Source: Echria macrotheca (Eukaryota > Ascomycota > Sordariomycetes > Sordariales > Schizotheciaceae). Taken from it: DNA of 64,000 nucleotides. Below, piece by piece: positions 1 through 11,594 of this stretch. The stretch lies in contig MU839835.1 of the NCBI GenBank assembly GCA_030411725.1, positions 992,001-1,056,000 on the forward strand. Reading direction: 5' to 3'. The first letter of the stretch is position 1; every line of letters starts with the position of its first letter. The notes beneath the pieces were generated by a model. That model was not told the origin of the DNA, made no database searches, and worked only from the letters and a program-made list of their open reading frames with translations. The position numbers were made by a program, and so were the translations under genes.

Positions 1-160
1 TATTTTATTTTAATTTTTTTTTTTTTTCAGTCATCAGTTTCTTGAGTGGCATCAGATGTGTCAAAAAAAAGGGCTGATGAACGACCGATTGAAACTAAAT
101 CTGAGAAAACAAAACAGGGCGTCCAAAAGTTTTCGGTGGTTCGCCGTCCGAGGTGGCCAG

Positions 161-1000
161 CGTCAACCACGGCACGTATTTTTATCATGCGTCCCAGGAG
201 GGCCTGCTGCGCAACGACACCAACATCCACGCCGGCATCCGGACGACGCTGTCCGGGCCGAGCGACTACGAGAATGACGGGTACTGCGGCTTCGAGATTG
301 TTGAGGCGCGCGAGATTGATACTATCGGCATGGATGGCATCATCAAGAAGATTCGCGAGCGGGTGGGGACCAAGAATCCGGTGTATTTGTCGCTTGATAT
401 TGATACGCTTGATCCGGCTTGTAAGTCTTTTTTTTTCTTTTTTTCGGTCTTGAGTTCTGTGTATCAATTGGTTTCGTTTAGTTTGGGAAGGGGTAAAGGG
501 GGTGAGGTTGCGATCCCGCTATTTTTAGGGGATCGTAAATAAAAGGGGTAGTAGGGCTAGGAGGAGGTGTGTTGAAGTGTTTGCTGATACGATGCTGTTT
601 GTTAGTCGCCCCGGCCACCGGCACCCCCGAGACAGGCGGCTGGTCGACGCGCGAGCTGAGGACGATCCTGCGCGGTCTCGAGGGTATCAATCTCGTTGCG
701 GCGGATATCGTCGAGGTTGCGGTATGTTTCTGTTTTGGGAGACGGCATCCATTCCTTCGTCTGGGAAAAGAAAACTGACAAGATACATGTGTAGCCGGCC
801 TACGACACTAACGCCGAGCACACCACCATGGCGGCCGCGGACGCTCTGTACGAGATTATGAGCATCATGGTCAAGAAGGGGTGAGTTGAATCCGATTTCG
901 TGGTGTGTCCGAGATAAGGGGCGGGTCATGCTGACTTTGAGATCAAAACAGCCCGCTCAGCGTGCTCGACATCGAACCGGCGGCCCAGCAGGAGCTGTGA
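161..1000 (+). CDS. Agmatinase/arginase-family ureohydrolase, 3' part (partial)
   Basis: C-terminal part of a Mn-dependent ureohydrolase that hydrolyses a guanidino substrate to urea (agmatine to putrescine in agmatinases). Exons 161-420, 606-721, 795-880 and 952-1000, joined by GT-AG introns. The frame shows NHGTYFYHA, NIHAGIR, the metal-binding stretch SLDIDTLDPA, then FAPATGTPETGGW and VEVAPAYD, which is the order expected for agmatinases. The metal-binding Asp pair sits just before intron 420/421. The first exon seen begins after a cag acceptor around 158-160; bases 1-160 are stop-rich in this frame and look like intron, so the N-terminal half lies outside the window. Family assignment is firm; substrate (agmatine or another guanidino compound) is not decided by the sequence. 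Confidence 0.88.
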
Positions 1001-1691
1001 TGTTTGGAGTCGCGGAGCGGGACGAGGTGAGGCTGGGCTGCGTGGTTCGTACCCGGGAAGGCATGTAGGCAGATAGCCTTGTTTGAGGTGGCGCAGGTTG
1101 GACCGATTTACTCTACGGACGGGACGGGTTGTGGTCGAGCGGGTAGGGTTGCATTGTCTCGGTTAGAGAGCTAGAAGCCTACCGGAAAGAGACACGGATT
1201 TTAGTCATGTGAGTGTCATTTATAGCTCAACTATGGCTTTTTTTTCGCCTCGCAATCACAACGCTTGCCACGCTTAGAAATTCCGTGGTGTACACTAGTG
1301 TCCTCAATACGATGTCACTTCCACGGCGAGTCGAGCGGGCTGTCGGGCGGCAAAGCCGGAGAGCTCCGCACACGATTCCAGATTGACGAGCTTGGATGGC
1401 AAGGATGGGAAGGATCAATAAGAATACATGGATCTCACCGAGGCGGAAAGCCGTTCCCGAGCTGCTGGGAATGTCGTCATGTCTCCATTTTCCACATGTC
1501 TCACTCGGCATCGTCGCCGGTCACGGCCAAGTGGACACGACCGAGAGTTATCAATTTCGCTCCATCTCAAGTATCGTAAAACCCACTAAACAACGCTTTG
1601 ATCGATCCTGATCCCAATACATCAGCCGCTACCAGACAAAGACAGATTTGACATCGACGTCGCGTTAGCCATTGGTTCGCCAGTTGGTTCG
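1001..1691. other. Intergenic region
   Basis: Tail-to-tail interval between the agmatinase and the minus-strand 2EXR frame. No ORF with a recognisable domain was found on either strand. It should hold both 3' UTRs. Confidence 0.5.
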
Positions 1692-2531
1692 CTACGTAGT
1701 AGGTTCGCCAGTTTGTTCACCTCCTGCCGTGTTGTCGTTCTCCGGTAGGATTCTTCCGCGCGGACGCAGCAAGTTCTCCAACACCCAGTTGGCAATTTCT
1801 TTTCCTATGTTTGTTCCAGCACCGATTTCCCACGGTTTCCACACCTCGATTCTCACTCTGAACCGGCTGTCGACTATCTTTTGTTGAATCATGCAGAGAG
1901 CATCTTGTATCCCACGCCTCCATGCCATCAGAGCCCCCACGGTGGATGGGGAGTCATGGAACGAGACGTAAATACTCAACGCCTCGAGGTCGCTCAGCGC
2001 ATCATCCTACATGTCCAGGTCTCTCGGGAGTGCGCCGTGTTCGTGAAGGGGTTTGGTCACCAGGATCAGACTCCGCATCGCCTGCTTGTAATTTCGCGGA
2101 AGCATGGCTAGGATAGCCTCGCCGTCCACGTTGAAGGGTATCGCAAAGGTGTTCCCCCGAAACATGACCTCCTTTGCCTCGATTGCCATTTCTCGGGAGA
2201 CAAAAAGCAGCGGAGGCGGTTGAGTCGGTAGTGGGCGCACGCACGGGTGATGTGGACAGGAGAACGGCCACCCGAGGTCGCACACCAACAGCATGAATAT
2301 AGTGTGAAAACAGACGTGGGTCTGAGGCAGCCAGCGGCGGTACTTGTTGAGGACGTAGTTGACATCGTATAGGCTGAACGTATAACCCTGCGGCAGACAC
2401 GCTGCGTAGATTTTGTCGCGGACTGGCCGTGGAAAGGACCAAAACGTATAAGGAGGCCCATGAGGAGAGGGTGTGGTGGACGCCATGGCGGCGTTACTGG
2501 GTATACGGATGTCGTGGTATGGATAGTCCAA
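1692..2531 (-). pseudogene. 2EXR (F-box-like) domain protein with an in-frame amber codon
   Basis: From the ATG at 2531 the frame encodes 174 residues, meets TAG at 2009-2007, then continues in the same frame for 104 more residues to a second stop at 1692. The N-terminal part has the 2EXR hallmark: an FWSFPRPVRDKIY-type helix followed by a YTFSLYDVNYVL strand, then a conserved segment around LLFVSREMAIEAKEVMF. Residues after the TAG (SIYVSFHDSP onward) still read like family C-terminus. 2EXR proteins are fungal-specific and of poorly known, possibly F-box-like, function. Either this is a recently broken gene, or a 54-nt phase-0 intron from a GTGACC donor to the ATGTAG acceptor removes the stop; that intron lacks a clear branch point. 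Confidence 0.6.
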
Positions 2532-3577
2532 ATGCTGTTGGATGTTTTGGTGACATGGCAGTATCTGGCTGTCAAGTCAAGCTGGATTTAAACCTTCTCG
2601 CCCAATCGCGGGGAGCCCTTCCCATTCTGAACAGGGAAGGCGATGACAAGACCACCGTCGTCTTGACGGGTAGGTATCAACAATAACGACCCCAAACATG
2701 CAGGTAATAACGTCCAGTTGTCGGCCGGTTTCCAGGTTGTTCAGCCCGCATCGTTCCTGCAGAAACCCCGCCTCGATTAAAGGCGGCGGGAAGGACGGGT
2801 TCAAGCGAGAGTCGCACATCGTGGGACGGCAACCACGGGCAACCAACCGCTCTTTCCTCGCCCCGTCCATGACCCCGCTGTCGTGACGACCTGGCCAATT
2901 TCTCACAGGAGACAGACACTTGTGAGCCCCGGCAAAGAAGCAGCCGAGGCCAGCCATCAATTGCTCGTCAGTCGACTGCTCAAGCCGGAAACGGCAGGCC
3001 CTTCGGTCGGATGCCTACCGGATGAGTAAGGTATACGAGCTGCCTAGTACCAAAATTTTCCCAAGTGACGTTACTTGGTTGCCATCGAACGCAGGTCGGG
3101 TGGCGGGGCCAAGCTTTTTGCTCCCGCACGAATGGGACGGCAGCCGTGGATTGGGCCGTGTGTCGAGCTCGTGTTGTTCTCCATCCGACCCAGACGGCTA
3201 TCCGAGTCCAGGGTTGGTCAAACACGAGATTCTCATCAACCCCCTCCCTCCCCCCTTGTACCACGATGTGGTGCGCCTTGATACGCCGTGCTTTGTCTCT
3301 CCCCTGCCACCTCGATTCGGGCTGGTTGCGGGCCTGGCAACCGCTGGGCCGACCCGGCTTTGTCATACCGGGTATGCCACAGCAGTCGGACAGGGTTCCG
3401 AGGAGGGAGGCGGGAGGCGGGAAGCCTGTAGTTATAATATAAGATGGCTCCTCTCGATCGAGTCCACATCTCCTGGTTCTGTTCTGTCTTCTATCGCTCG
3501 CAAGTTGTGTTTTGACATTCGCTCTAGAGATTCGTCAACCAAGTCACTCGCTCACCAGCTACTACCACCAAAACACC
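2532..3577. other. Intergenic region, divergent promoters
   Basis: Head-to-head interval between the 2EXR frame (-) and the GPI-anchored protein (+). Open frames here are overlapping, lack domains and run on both strands, so they are treated as noise. A TATA-like element lies at 3433-3443. Confidence 0.5.
3433..3443 (+). promoter_or_regulatory. TATA-like element
   Basis: TATAATATAAG about 135 bases upstream of the ATG at 3578, followed by a pyrimidine-rich leader (CTCCTGGTTCTGTTCTG). Distance and context fit a core promoter of a fungal gene; this is inference from sequence only. Confidence 0.45.
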
Positions 3578-4288
3578 ATGAAGAACATCATCAGCTTTGT
3601 CTTCGCCTCGGCGGCTGTCGTCAGCGCCCAGGTTACTTATAATTCCACTGACGGCACCTTCACCTGCGCCGTTGCAGACAAGAATTACTGCGCCGGTGAC
3701 TCCCTAGGAACCGACATCATCATCCGCTGCACCGGCACCAAGGGCCAGCCTGGCCGTTGCACCGATGTACGTGTGGATCTTTTCTTTGGGAGTGAGATTA
3801 ATAGCTAACATGGGGGACAGAACCTGGCCGGAGAACCTCCTCTCGGCGTCCAACCTGCTCTATGCTACCAGTCGTCGCCGACGGCCGGCGACGCCGCGTG
3901 TGAGAAGAACTGCGTCGTCTACGGCGCCAGCGTCTTCACTCTCCCTGCGTCCGTCTGCACGCCCTACTACACGGCCACCAGCAGCATCGCCTCCAGCACC
4001 AGCAGCAGCACGCCCTCCAAGCCGACGGCCACCACGACCTGGGGCCAATCATACTCGGCCAGCCACAGCGCAACCGCTACGGACGAGTGCGAGACTACCA
4101 CCCTGACCACCAGCACCACCCACCCGACATATCCTCCTCCTCCTCCGCCTCACGGGAGCAACAGCACCGTCAGCTTCCACCCCACGGGGACGACGACATC
4201 CGCGCCTGTGGCGACGGGTGCCGGCGCCGTCAACAACGCTGCCGGAGCTCTCGCTGCCCTCGGTCTCGTTGCCGCGTATCTGCTTTAA
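3578..4288 (+). CDS. Secreted GPI-anchored Cys-rich, Ser/Thr-rich protein
   Basis: Exons 3578-3766 and 3821-4288 (donor GTACGT, acceptor GACAG) give 218 residues. Residues 1-18 are a signal peptide (hydrophobic, ending VVSAQ). A Cys-rich domain with eight cysteines follows (residues about 30-100), then a Ser/Thr/Pro-rich stalk including a run of prolines, and a hydrophobic C-terminal tail (GALAALGLVAAYLL) preceded by small residues, as in GPI-anchor signals. The expected location is the plasma membrane or cell wall. Proteins of this layout are common in filamentous ascomycetes and usually unnamed; no enzymatic motif is visible. Start choice is supported by the signal peptide and the TATA element upstream. 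Confidence 0.85.
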
Positions 4289-5134
4289 ATATTGGGTGGC
4301 GGATCAGGTCCTGCTGACCAGGCGTTGATATACCTACTCGCGTTCACTCCTTTACGATAGTATAACGGGTTATGTCTTATGGGCGGACTGCATCACGAAA
4401 GATGGGGCATTCTTGGCATTGTTTTTCTCTCTTCTGCTGTGGATATTTTGACGGGTACAACTATTTTAATTATTGGATGCATCGGGGAATTGGGGTTGCG
4501 TACAATACTTCTTTTTTGGATGAACGGTTTAAGATACTTGGCGATATCAGAGTTGGCGAAAGGTAGAATGCCATTTATAATGGGTAATGGTGAAGGGCAC
4601 ATTGCGCGTGTGGGAATATAATGGGCTTTTCTTTACGCAGCGATTTGCTATGTGATATGCCAGTCTCTCTATTTGGTTGTCCGGGAGACAAAACGACTGG
4701 TTCGAGGGTTCCAATGCAAATTGAGCTGTCGTTTCCCTAGCAAGGTGATTCATTCCTTGCTCTATTCATTGCGGGATGGTCTAGCAAATGGGAGTACCAG
4801 CTCAAGTAGTTGTTAGATGTCGACTTGGTAGCTCCTTGAGCACCTCCGTACCGTAGCCGGAGTGGAAAGCCATCCTCTCTCCTCACTTGACACAGGACTC
4901 GGGTAGCTGCTATGAAACACCAGTGCCCACACAAACACACAAGTCTGTTAAAACATCTACGGAATATCTCTGTATCCATCTATCTAGCAATATCTTCGAT
5001 ATCAGATAATGTATGCATGCAGTGACCCAAGAAAGGCTGGGACAAAGAGAAAAGGGGCTGAAATTCTAAGCGCCCACCCACTCCGTCCTCCCGCTTCCGA
5101 ACAGCGTACTTCCCACTCACACCTCGCGAGAACA
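4289..5134. other. Intergenic region (tail to tail)
   Basis: 3' flank between the GPI-anchored protein and the HD-domain gene. It is locally AT-richer around 4400-4620. An 80-codon frame at 4379-4621 has hydrophobic content but no domain and no homologue I recognise, and probably lies in the 3' UTR. Confidence 0.4.
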
Positions 5135-5995
5135 TCACACCTCACCCGCCGCCGCCCCGACATCATCACTGACAGCAGCATACTTCCCCTCAACCTCCTC
5201 AGCCCACCACGCCTTGAACAACCGCATCCGCTCCGTCCGCTCCCGCATAATCCCCCTCCCAACCTCCGTCTTGGCCATCCCTTCCAGCAGAAAAAGCTTC
5301 TCGTCCAGATGTGCCATCGTGCCGGCCATATCGCGATCGGCACACCGCGCGCCGCCGTACGTGAACATGCGGCCTATGCCCACCGCGCCGAGCGCGTCGA
5401 TCCGGTCGGCGTCCTGGACGACCGCGAGTTCCGGGTGGGATTGGATCAGGGAGGCCATGTGGAAGGGGGGGTTCTTGCGCTCGGTGGTGTAGCTTACGTT
5501 GAGGCAGATGGTTTGGATGTAGGCTGCGAGGGTGGGGGGTGCGCCGAGGGAGAGGAGGAGGGTTGCGATGATGGTTGTGGGGTCTTGGTTTGCGGAGAGG
5601 TATCTGTTTTTTTGGTTCCTTGTTTAGAGGGGACTGTAGGTACCTACTACTACTACTACCTTGGGTATCATGGGGTGATGGATGGTGAGGGGAGGGAAGG
5701 CCGGGAAAGGTGCGATGACCTCGGCGGGTAGGGACCGCGAGGGAACAAAAGACGGGAGACGGAAAACTAACTTGCGATCGCCTACGTCGTGCAGAAGCGC
5801 GGCGAGGTGGATGATGCGCAGGTCGAGGTCGGCTCGGTTCGCCGAGCGCGAGTAGATGTGGCGTGCCAGGCCGAGGACCCGTTGGATGTGGTTCCAGTCG
5901 TGTGAGGCGTCGTAGTGGGACATGTACGATTTGACATAGTCCGTCACGGCCTGGACGAGCGGGTCTGACTCGAACGTGTCCATTGTTTCTGACAT
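5135..5995 (-). CDS. HD-domain metal-dependent phosphohydrolase (YedJ-like)
   Basis: Exon 1 is 5995-5772, exon 2 is 5603-5135 (donor GTTAGT, acceptor AACAG), giving 230 residues. The HD signature is complete: HDWNHIQRVLGLARHI, then the HLAALLHDVGD motif carrying the HD metal pair, and later VVQDADRIDALGAVGIGR with the downstream Asp. This layout matches the YedJ-type HD family of small soluble hydrolases found in bacteria and fungi, whose natural substrate (a nucleotide or other phosphoester) is not established. The C-terminus has a helix-rich FLLEGMAKTEVGRGI-type segment also typical of the family. No signal peptide or membrane segment. The intron falls directly after the HD motif. Confidence 0.88.
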
Positions 5996-8296
5996 TCTTC
6001 TGTCGATTTACGCTCGGTAGCCCCTATTGATCTCTCGATGTCCAGTATATGTGGCTCGCCCTTTTTTCCCATATGGAAACTGAGTTGATCTTTAAGTTTA
6101 CTTTGGTTTACGGATCTAGAGAAACATGCGGCGTGAGTCATGAAAGCTGTGGGTCTTCTTCAGGCATCTTTGCGATCTCAACATGCAGTCCGGAAGATGT
6201 CAAACATCAATCCACAACAGCTCACGTGAGAACCCATCCAAGCGTCCCCGGACCATATCGGACGGTGTGTGCTCGCTGTCCGATTCGATTCTGCAAGCCT
6301 GGCGGCTACGGCACTATGGCTGCCGCCTCAGCTCGGATCCAAACACTCAGACATAAACCAAGGTAACCGCCGCTGCGCGTGTATTGCGGTAGTCTGCCGC
6401 ATCCAAGATGTCTGCATGATTGTTCGCGCGCTTGGTGCCTTGACAGTAGCATCGACGTCGGTTCTACTAGGCGGAAGCTCCTTAGTGGTCGTTCTGTCGG
6501 TGAAGACGGAGACCGGACGCGGAAGGTGGGGTGGATTGGACGCTGCAGATCATGGCGGCTATTTTCAGCACAGACATGAGCAGGACACGGGCCACTAGGA
6601 AACAAGAAGCGGGGACGACCACATCACACGCGATCGCTTTCTCCACCGCGGGCATTGAACTTGCGCTGCGCTTAAGCAAGCTCCCAGAATCTCACGACTC
6701 CGAATGTGACGGTGATGCTTCGATACATACCCGCCCGGGCTACAATTGCTTTGCATATACTAGCGGGCTCGGCTGGATACGAGGAATTCCATGACAAAAA
6801 ATAAAGGCGAAGATCAGATCTGGATCCTCTTCTGCGGAGGACAACATCCAGCAGGACCGGAGGATCGCGGCCACGTTGGAAGGACCCGGGATGGACATCG
6901 GAGCTGCGGCCCCTGGAGATCTGGTGCTGGCCGCGCCGTTGCGCCGTTTCCCCGGAGTGTGTGGGTGGCGTAGCAGATCGAAAGGCTTTTTTCTATGAAG
7001 TCCCGACTCCGATCTGGATACCCTAAAGTCCCGACACCGGTAAGGAATAGGGGGGCGGATGCCGATGTCGTGTTCAGTCGACACGCTATCGAGACGGCCA
7101 TCTCTGGCGACCCGTCGGCGGCCATCCAGCGGCCTGCTGACCCCAATGGCAACTGGCCGAGTTGTGCTTGCTTGGTGATGCTTCATGCAACCGCCTGTCT
7201 GCATGCATGGTGGAGATGGGACCGTCTTCTCAGCAGATTCCATGAAGCAATTCTCCTTTTCCATCTGCTGCAGTTCGAGATCGCAACCAACCAGCCACCA
7301 TAGCGTATCCGTACACTACATACAGCAGGAAAGGCTCGATCGAAATGCCCGTGGCTCTCGCAATAACCAAGCGAGCACACTGCCATTGGCGGTCCTGATG
7401 CCGTTGTGTGATGGATCCAGGCGAAGGCGCGAAATGGAGCGTGTGTGCCGTGATTGGCGAATGGCTGCAGGGATTTAGACGCCCAGCTAGTCCCACAGCG
7501 GTATAGCGGGGTGGGTGATCACAGGGCACGGGCCATAGCAGCGCAATCTGCGGGGCTGGCCTTGAGTCCGATTTGCTCTCCGCCCGTCACATTTGCTCGC
7601 TCTTCTTTTCGTGCCTGGTTCGGTGCGTCCACCTTGCAGCAGCATCAGCACCACGCCGTGCGGAGTGTCTGCCCGCCCCCAACACCGCCGGCCCCAAATC
7701 TCCCCTCTCGAGGCCTGGTTGCTTATAGCCGCCCAGCGAGATGCAGTTGCAATGCAGCACCCGCTCGCGAACTGCACCTGGTGACAAAGAGACAAAGGGC
7801 CTCCCCTGCTCGGGTAACTTTGACGCCTATACGTGATATTGGTCCGTCCTGCAGCCTCCGCAGCCCCCGGCCTCCCCATTGGCCTCTGCCGGGAAGGAGC
7901 GCCGTGGTGAGCATGCCATGCCGTGCTTCCTGTGCTAAGTATGGGATGGCCAGAGGTTGGGTGGCCGGGCCCGCAGCCTGGGTAACCACCACGCCTGTCG
8001 CTCGCCATGATATAAGGCCGGCCACCCTCTGGCCTCATTCCTTCCCTTTCTCTCTTTTCTCTTCAGCAAGTCTCTAATCAACGAAACCAGGGTGCTGTTT
8101 TTTCCCCCTTTTCCTCTTTTTCTGTCTTTTTTCGCCAGAGCTGTGCTCTGTAATCATCAAAAAATCTAATCTGTAGCTTGCTGGTCTTGCTACTCACAAC
8201 TATCCCCACCAAAACAAATCTCTGGTTTACTTGCTCGCAAACGCCACGACTCCTTTGTTTCTTCTCAAGAACATTAATTTCACACAATCGATCAAA
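5996..8296. other. Intergenic region, divergent promoters
   Basis: 2.3 kb between the HD-domain gene (-) and the EsdC-like gene (+). Several overlapping frames (for example 7454-8077 + and 7487-8038 -) lie opposite each other, lack domains, and look like chance open frames of GC-rich DNA. The right 300 bases are CT-rich and probably the leader of the EsdC-like gene. Confidence 0.45.
8011..8016 (+). promoter_or_regulatory. TATA-like element of the EsdC-like gene
   Basis: TATAAG followed about 25 bases later by a long pyrimidine tract (CCTTCCCTTTCTCTCTTTTC), and 280 bases ahead of the ATG at 8297. A TATA box with a CT-rich start region is typical of strongly expressed fungal genes. Inferred from sequence only. 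Confidence 0.4.
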
Positions 8297-9130
8297 ATGT
8301 CGACCACTCTTTCGTTCTCCCTCCGTGTTTCGTCTGGCGTCAAGACCGTCCACCTTCTCGGTTCCTGGGACGGCTACACTGGTCAGCTCCCCCTTTCCAA
8401 GGACAAGAGCTCGTCCAAGGGTTCGTGGAAGGGCACCTTCCGCTTCCAGCCCACCGTTGTTGAGGCCGGCCAACGCTACTGGTACTACTACATCATCGAC
8501 GGCTACCACGTCTCGCACAACCCCAGCGAGGAGTCCACCGTCGAGCCCACTACTGGCCGCACCCTCAACATCCTCGATGCCCCCAAGGCTTCCAAGTCCT
8601 CCAAGACTTCTTCTTCCTCCAAGACCTCGTCCTCGCGCCGCGAGTCGTCCAAGTCCAGCTCATCCAAGACCTCGCGCTCCAGCGACATCCCCAAGGGCCG
8701 CCCTCTCTCGATCTCGCAGATCAAGGCTCCCAAGCCCGTGACGCCCAATGCCACCCGCAACATCGTCGACTTTGACGAGGATGAGCTGAGCGCCCGCTTC
8801 TCCCAGACCGGTATCTACGACGAGTACGAGTACGCCGAGAACATCGTCGACGACTTCGGTTCCGACGACGGCTCCTCGGTCGGCTCCAGCTTCTCGTACC
8901 GCTCCGGCAGCTCCAGCCCCAGCTCTTCGGTCTCCGGCTACAGCACACCCGCCTCGGACTGCTCCTCGTGCACCTGCGAGCGCTACGGCATCACCCGCAA
9001 GGGCGAGCGCGTCCGCATCGACTGCGGTGGCTCCCGCTGCAGCTACGAGGATTCGTGCTCATCGTCCGAGTCCGAGACCGAGTACGTCGAGCGCAGCTCC
9101 CGCCGCCACGGCGTCGTCGTCCGCGTCTAA
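8297..9130 (+). CDS. esdC: EsdC-like protein with AMPK-beta-type glycogen-binding (E-set/CBM48) domain
   Basis: Intronless, 277 residues. Residues 1-97 form an E-set/CBM48-like sandwich: VHLLGSWDGYTGQLPLSKD, a GSWKGTF strand, then RYWYYYIIDGYHVSHNPSE. It resembles the glycogen-binding module of AMPK beta subunits and the Aspergillus nidulans EsdC protein (early sexual development), often mislabelled GTP-binding. A Ser/Lys-rich low-complexity linker (about 98-130) follows, then an acidic, Ser-rich region and a C-terminal Cys cluster (CSSCTCERYGI, CGGSRC) that could bind metal or form disulfides. No signal peptide, so cytosolic. The start at 8297 is the first ATG in frame. The gene symbol rests on domain resemblance from memory. 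Confidence 0.8.
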   Translation: MSTTLSFSLRVSSGVKTVHLLGSWDGYTGQLPLSKDKSSSKGSWKGTFRFQPTVVEAGQRYWYYYIIDGYHVSHNPSEESTVEPTTGRTLNILDAPKASKSSKTSSSSKTSSSRRESSKSSSSKTSRSSDIPKGRPLSISQIKAPKPVTPNATRNIVDFDEDELSARFSQTGIYDEYEYAENIVDDFGSDDGSSVGSSFSYRSGSSSPSSSVSGYSTPASDCSSCTCERYGITRKGERVRIDCGGSRCSYEDSCSSSESETEYVERSSRRHGVVVRV

Positions 9131-10505
9131 ATGGCCGGCGTCCGAGCCTCGGGTGAGGATCATGACGAAAAAGAAGTCTTTTCAGCATTCCAGGACTTGG
9201 AGAGGACAGTCGGGTGGTTACTAGCGCTTTAATGTTTCCCCGGTGCTGGGATACCCCCGCAGGAGTCCCTCCGATAATTTCCAGGACCACCAAGAACGTA
9301 TCGACGTCCAGTGCCGATTCACATTCCCAATTCTGGGATGAAAGAGTAATCACGGCCGTTCCACTCACTTTTCCGTCTCCGAGTTGGTCGGGTTGACGAG
9401 GAGAACTCGTCCCTTTGCTTCTCCGGGAAGGTGAGCGTGCCGAGCGTTGAGATCTGATTCTCCGCGGTTGCTCGCTCTGAGTCTGAAGATCCTAGGACTG
9501 GTTTCTGGGATTGTTAGGATGAAAAGCGCCGCGCCGGCGGAGAAATCTCACGCCTTACCACGCTTGCCTTCTGTCGGCCCGCCAACGCCAAGTGGGTTTT
9601 CACCGACCCAACTCAACGGCCACACACGAATTTTTGTTCATGTCGAAATCTGTCTTGAGATCACAAATGGAGTGTACATCCAACTTGTGCACTTGTCCAA
9701 CATCCGGAGTACGGGTTCATCGCTGTCTGTCTCACTGGTTTGAGATGGAGATGAAGTCTCGTCTAGCTCTGGAAATCCATGGGTTTTTCCCGCCCTGCCT
9801 TCCTCACTGGGTGCGCTTGTGGGGAGGTTTTTTGAGAAGAGGATTGGTACCCCGGGCTTTGGTTCGGGGGCATACCATGCCATTTGATGGGAAAAGGTTC
9901 CTGTAATTGTCAAGCTGTTCAGGGCCTTGGGTGGAGAATATAACTTAACTTGGGCTACTTTTAATGAGAAGGGTAGATGCCTATTGAATCTATTCCTAGC
10001 CATGTGTTTTTTCTGTGACTGAGTGATTGTTGGTGTTTGGAAGGAATGAGTTGCGCGGCCTGGTTATGGATGAGTGACACCATCGATGAATTTTGTCCAC
10101 GATGAAGTCAAAGCTTCACGTTGTCTCTTCTTGTCATCCTGGGAGAAATGTGCATTGGAAGGGGATGTTGTAAGCGAACCTATAGCAGTTCCTCCGTAGG
10201 ATTTAATCAAAGTTACACATTGCAATACGCCTCAACTCGTACATAGGTGACGAGCAAGGTGACATGTTCTGCTTCACCCCGTTCAGACAACCTCAAGCGC
10301 TCGAGTGACAAAGTAAACAAGCCAGTCCAGCGACCAGCCGTGGTATCAAATTCTAGGACTAGGAAACATACCCAAGGATGGATATCTATCAACCAGTCGT
10401 CCCAGCCAGTCTACCAATCTATTAACCCATCCAACCCTTTCTGTAATGCATACCGAGCCGCCCAACCATAAACCAAAGACAAGGAAACATCCCCAGAGGT
10501 AACTA
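9131..10505. other. Intergenic region (tail to tail)
   Basis: 1.4 kb between the EsdC-like gene and the Sur7-like gene. No frame with a recognisable domain. Nothing repetitive was noticed. Confidence 0.45.
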
Positions 10506-11594
10506 TCAGGTAGTCCCCTCCAAAACCTGCCGCTGTTGGTCTTCCCTCCCCTTCCTCGGCACCCGAACCTGTTTCCTTCCAGTCCTCAGATCCCTCTTGG
10601 AAACACAGCAACACCCCATGCCCGCATGCACGACAAACCCGTAGAACGCAAACCCGGCGGCGAGCCACATGAAGACAAACATGCGCACGCCGACATAGGC
10701 GCGGATATTCAGATCGCTCTGCGCGGTAGCCGCATACTTGAACGCGAAGCTAATCACGCTACCGACAATACACGCGGCACCCACCAGAGTACTCGCGATG
10801 CAGGCGAACAGCGCGAGGGGGAGCGACGCCCAGCGCGAGCTCGTCGCGAGCGGCGAGACAAAGACCATGACGAAGCAGAGCACGCAGGCGGTGAGGAAGA
10901 AGCCGAACATGATGTTGGACGTGATGCGCAGCACGTCGAGGATCGTGACCACCTGCGTCGGCAGCGCGATCGTTGCACCTGATAGTAATTCTGACATGAG
11001 GATCTCGACGGGGTTGAACCAGTAGAGAGTCTGCGGGCGGGAACAGAAAGTTATTCCCACGCCGCCCTGGTAGCCTTCGCAAAAGTTCCAGAGGCCGACT
11101 TGGTAGAAGTCGTGCAGGCCGATGGACTGGGCGATCGAGTTGATCAGGGACGCGTTGGGGACTGAGGTCGGGATTATGTCGGCTAGGTCGAGCTTGAAGA
11201 AGTAGATTTCTGAGAGGACCGGGCGGGGGTAGGTGTTTCCGATTAGGACCTTTTTTTATCGTCTTAGTGATTAATGATGGGTGGTGGAAGGGACACGGAG
11301 AAAACGTACGAGGACGAGGAAGATGAATGAGAGGAGGTAGGCGAATGAGGCGCTTAGAGCGAATCCTCGACGGACTCGGGTGCCCCGTTTTAGTTGGGTC
11401 TTGGTTAGCCCGCCGGCACCGGTGGTGGTGCCGCTGCCGGGGGTGGTGGGCTCGGTCGGTGATGAGACGTAGGGCCGGTCTTCTGCCTTTTCGGTCTGCG
11501 CCGGTGATAATGAGGATATTTTGCCGGCCGATGAGTCGGATGCTTGTTCTGAGGGGTTCCGTCTGCGGATGTGGATGATTGACGGGAGGCCCAT
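10506..11594 (-). CDS. Sur7/PalI-family four-helix membrane protein
   Basis: Exon 1 is 11594-11310, exon 2 is 11249-10506 (donor GTACGT, acceptor AAAAG), giving 342 residues. A hydrophilic Ser/Thr/Pro-rich N-terminus (about 1-75) precedes a first membrane segment (FALSASFAYLLSFIFLVL). An extracellular loop carries the GLWNFCEG...TFC motif characteristic of Sur7/claudin-like proteins. Three further membrane segments follow (around ITSNIMFGFFLTACVLCFVMVF, LPLALFACIASTLVGAACIV and FVFMWLAAGFAFYGFVV) and a short basic tail. Sur7-type proteins mark eisosomes/MCC domains, and PalI-type members act in pH sensing; the sequence does not decide between them. The first ATG is at 11594; an upstream in-frame GTG is not used. 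Confidence 0.82.

Noticed and set aside
4379..4621. 80-codon hydrophobic frame downstream of the GPI-anchored protein
   Set aside because: AT-rich 3' flank, no domain, and likely UTR.
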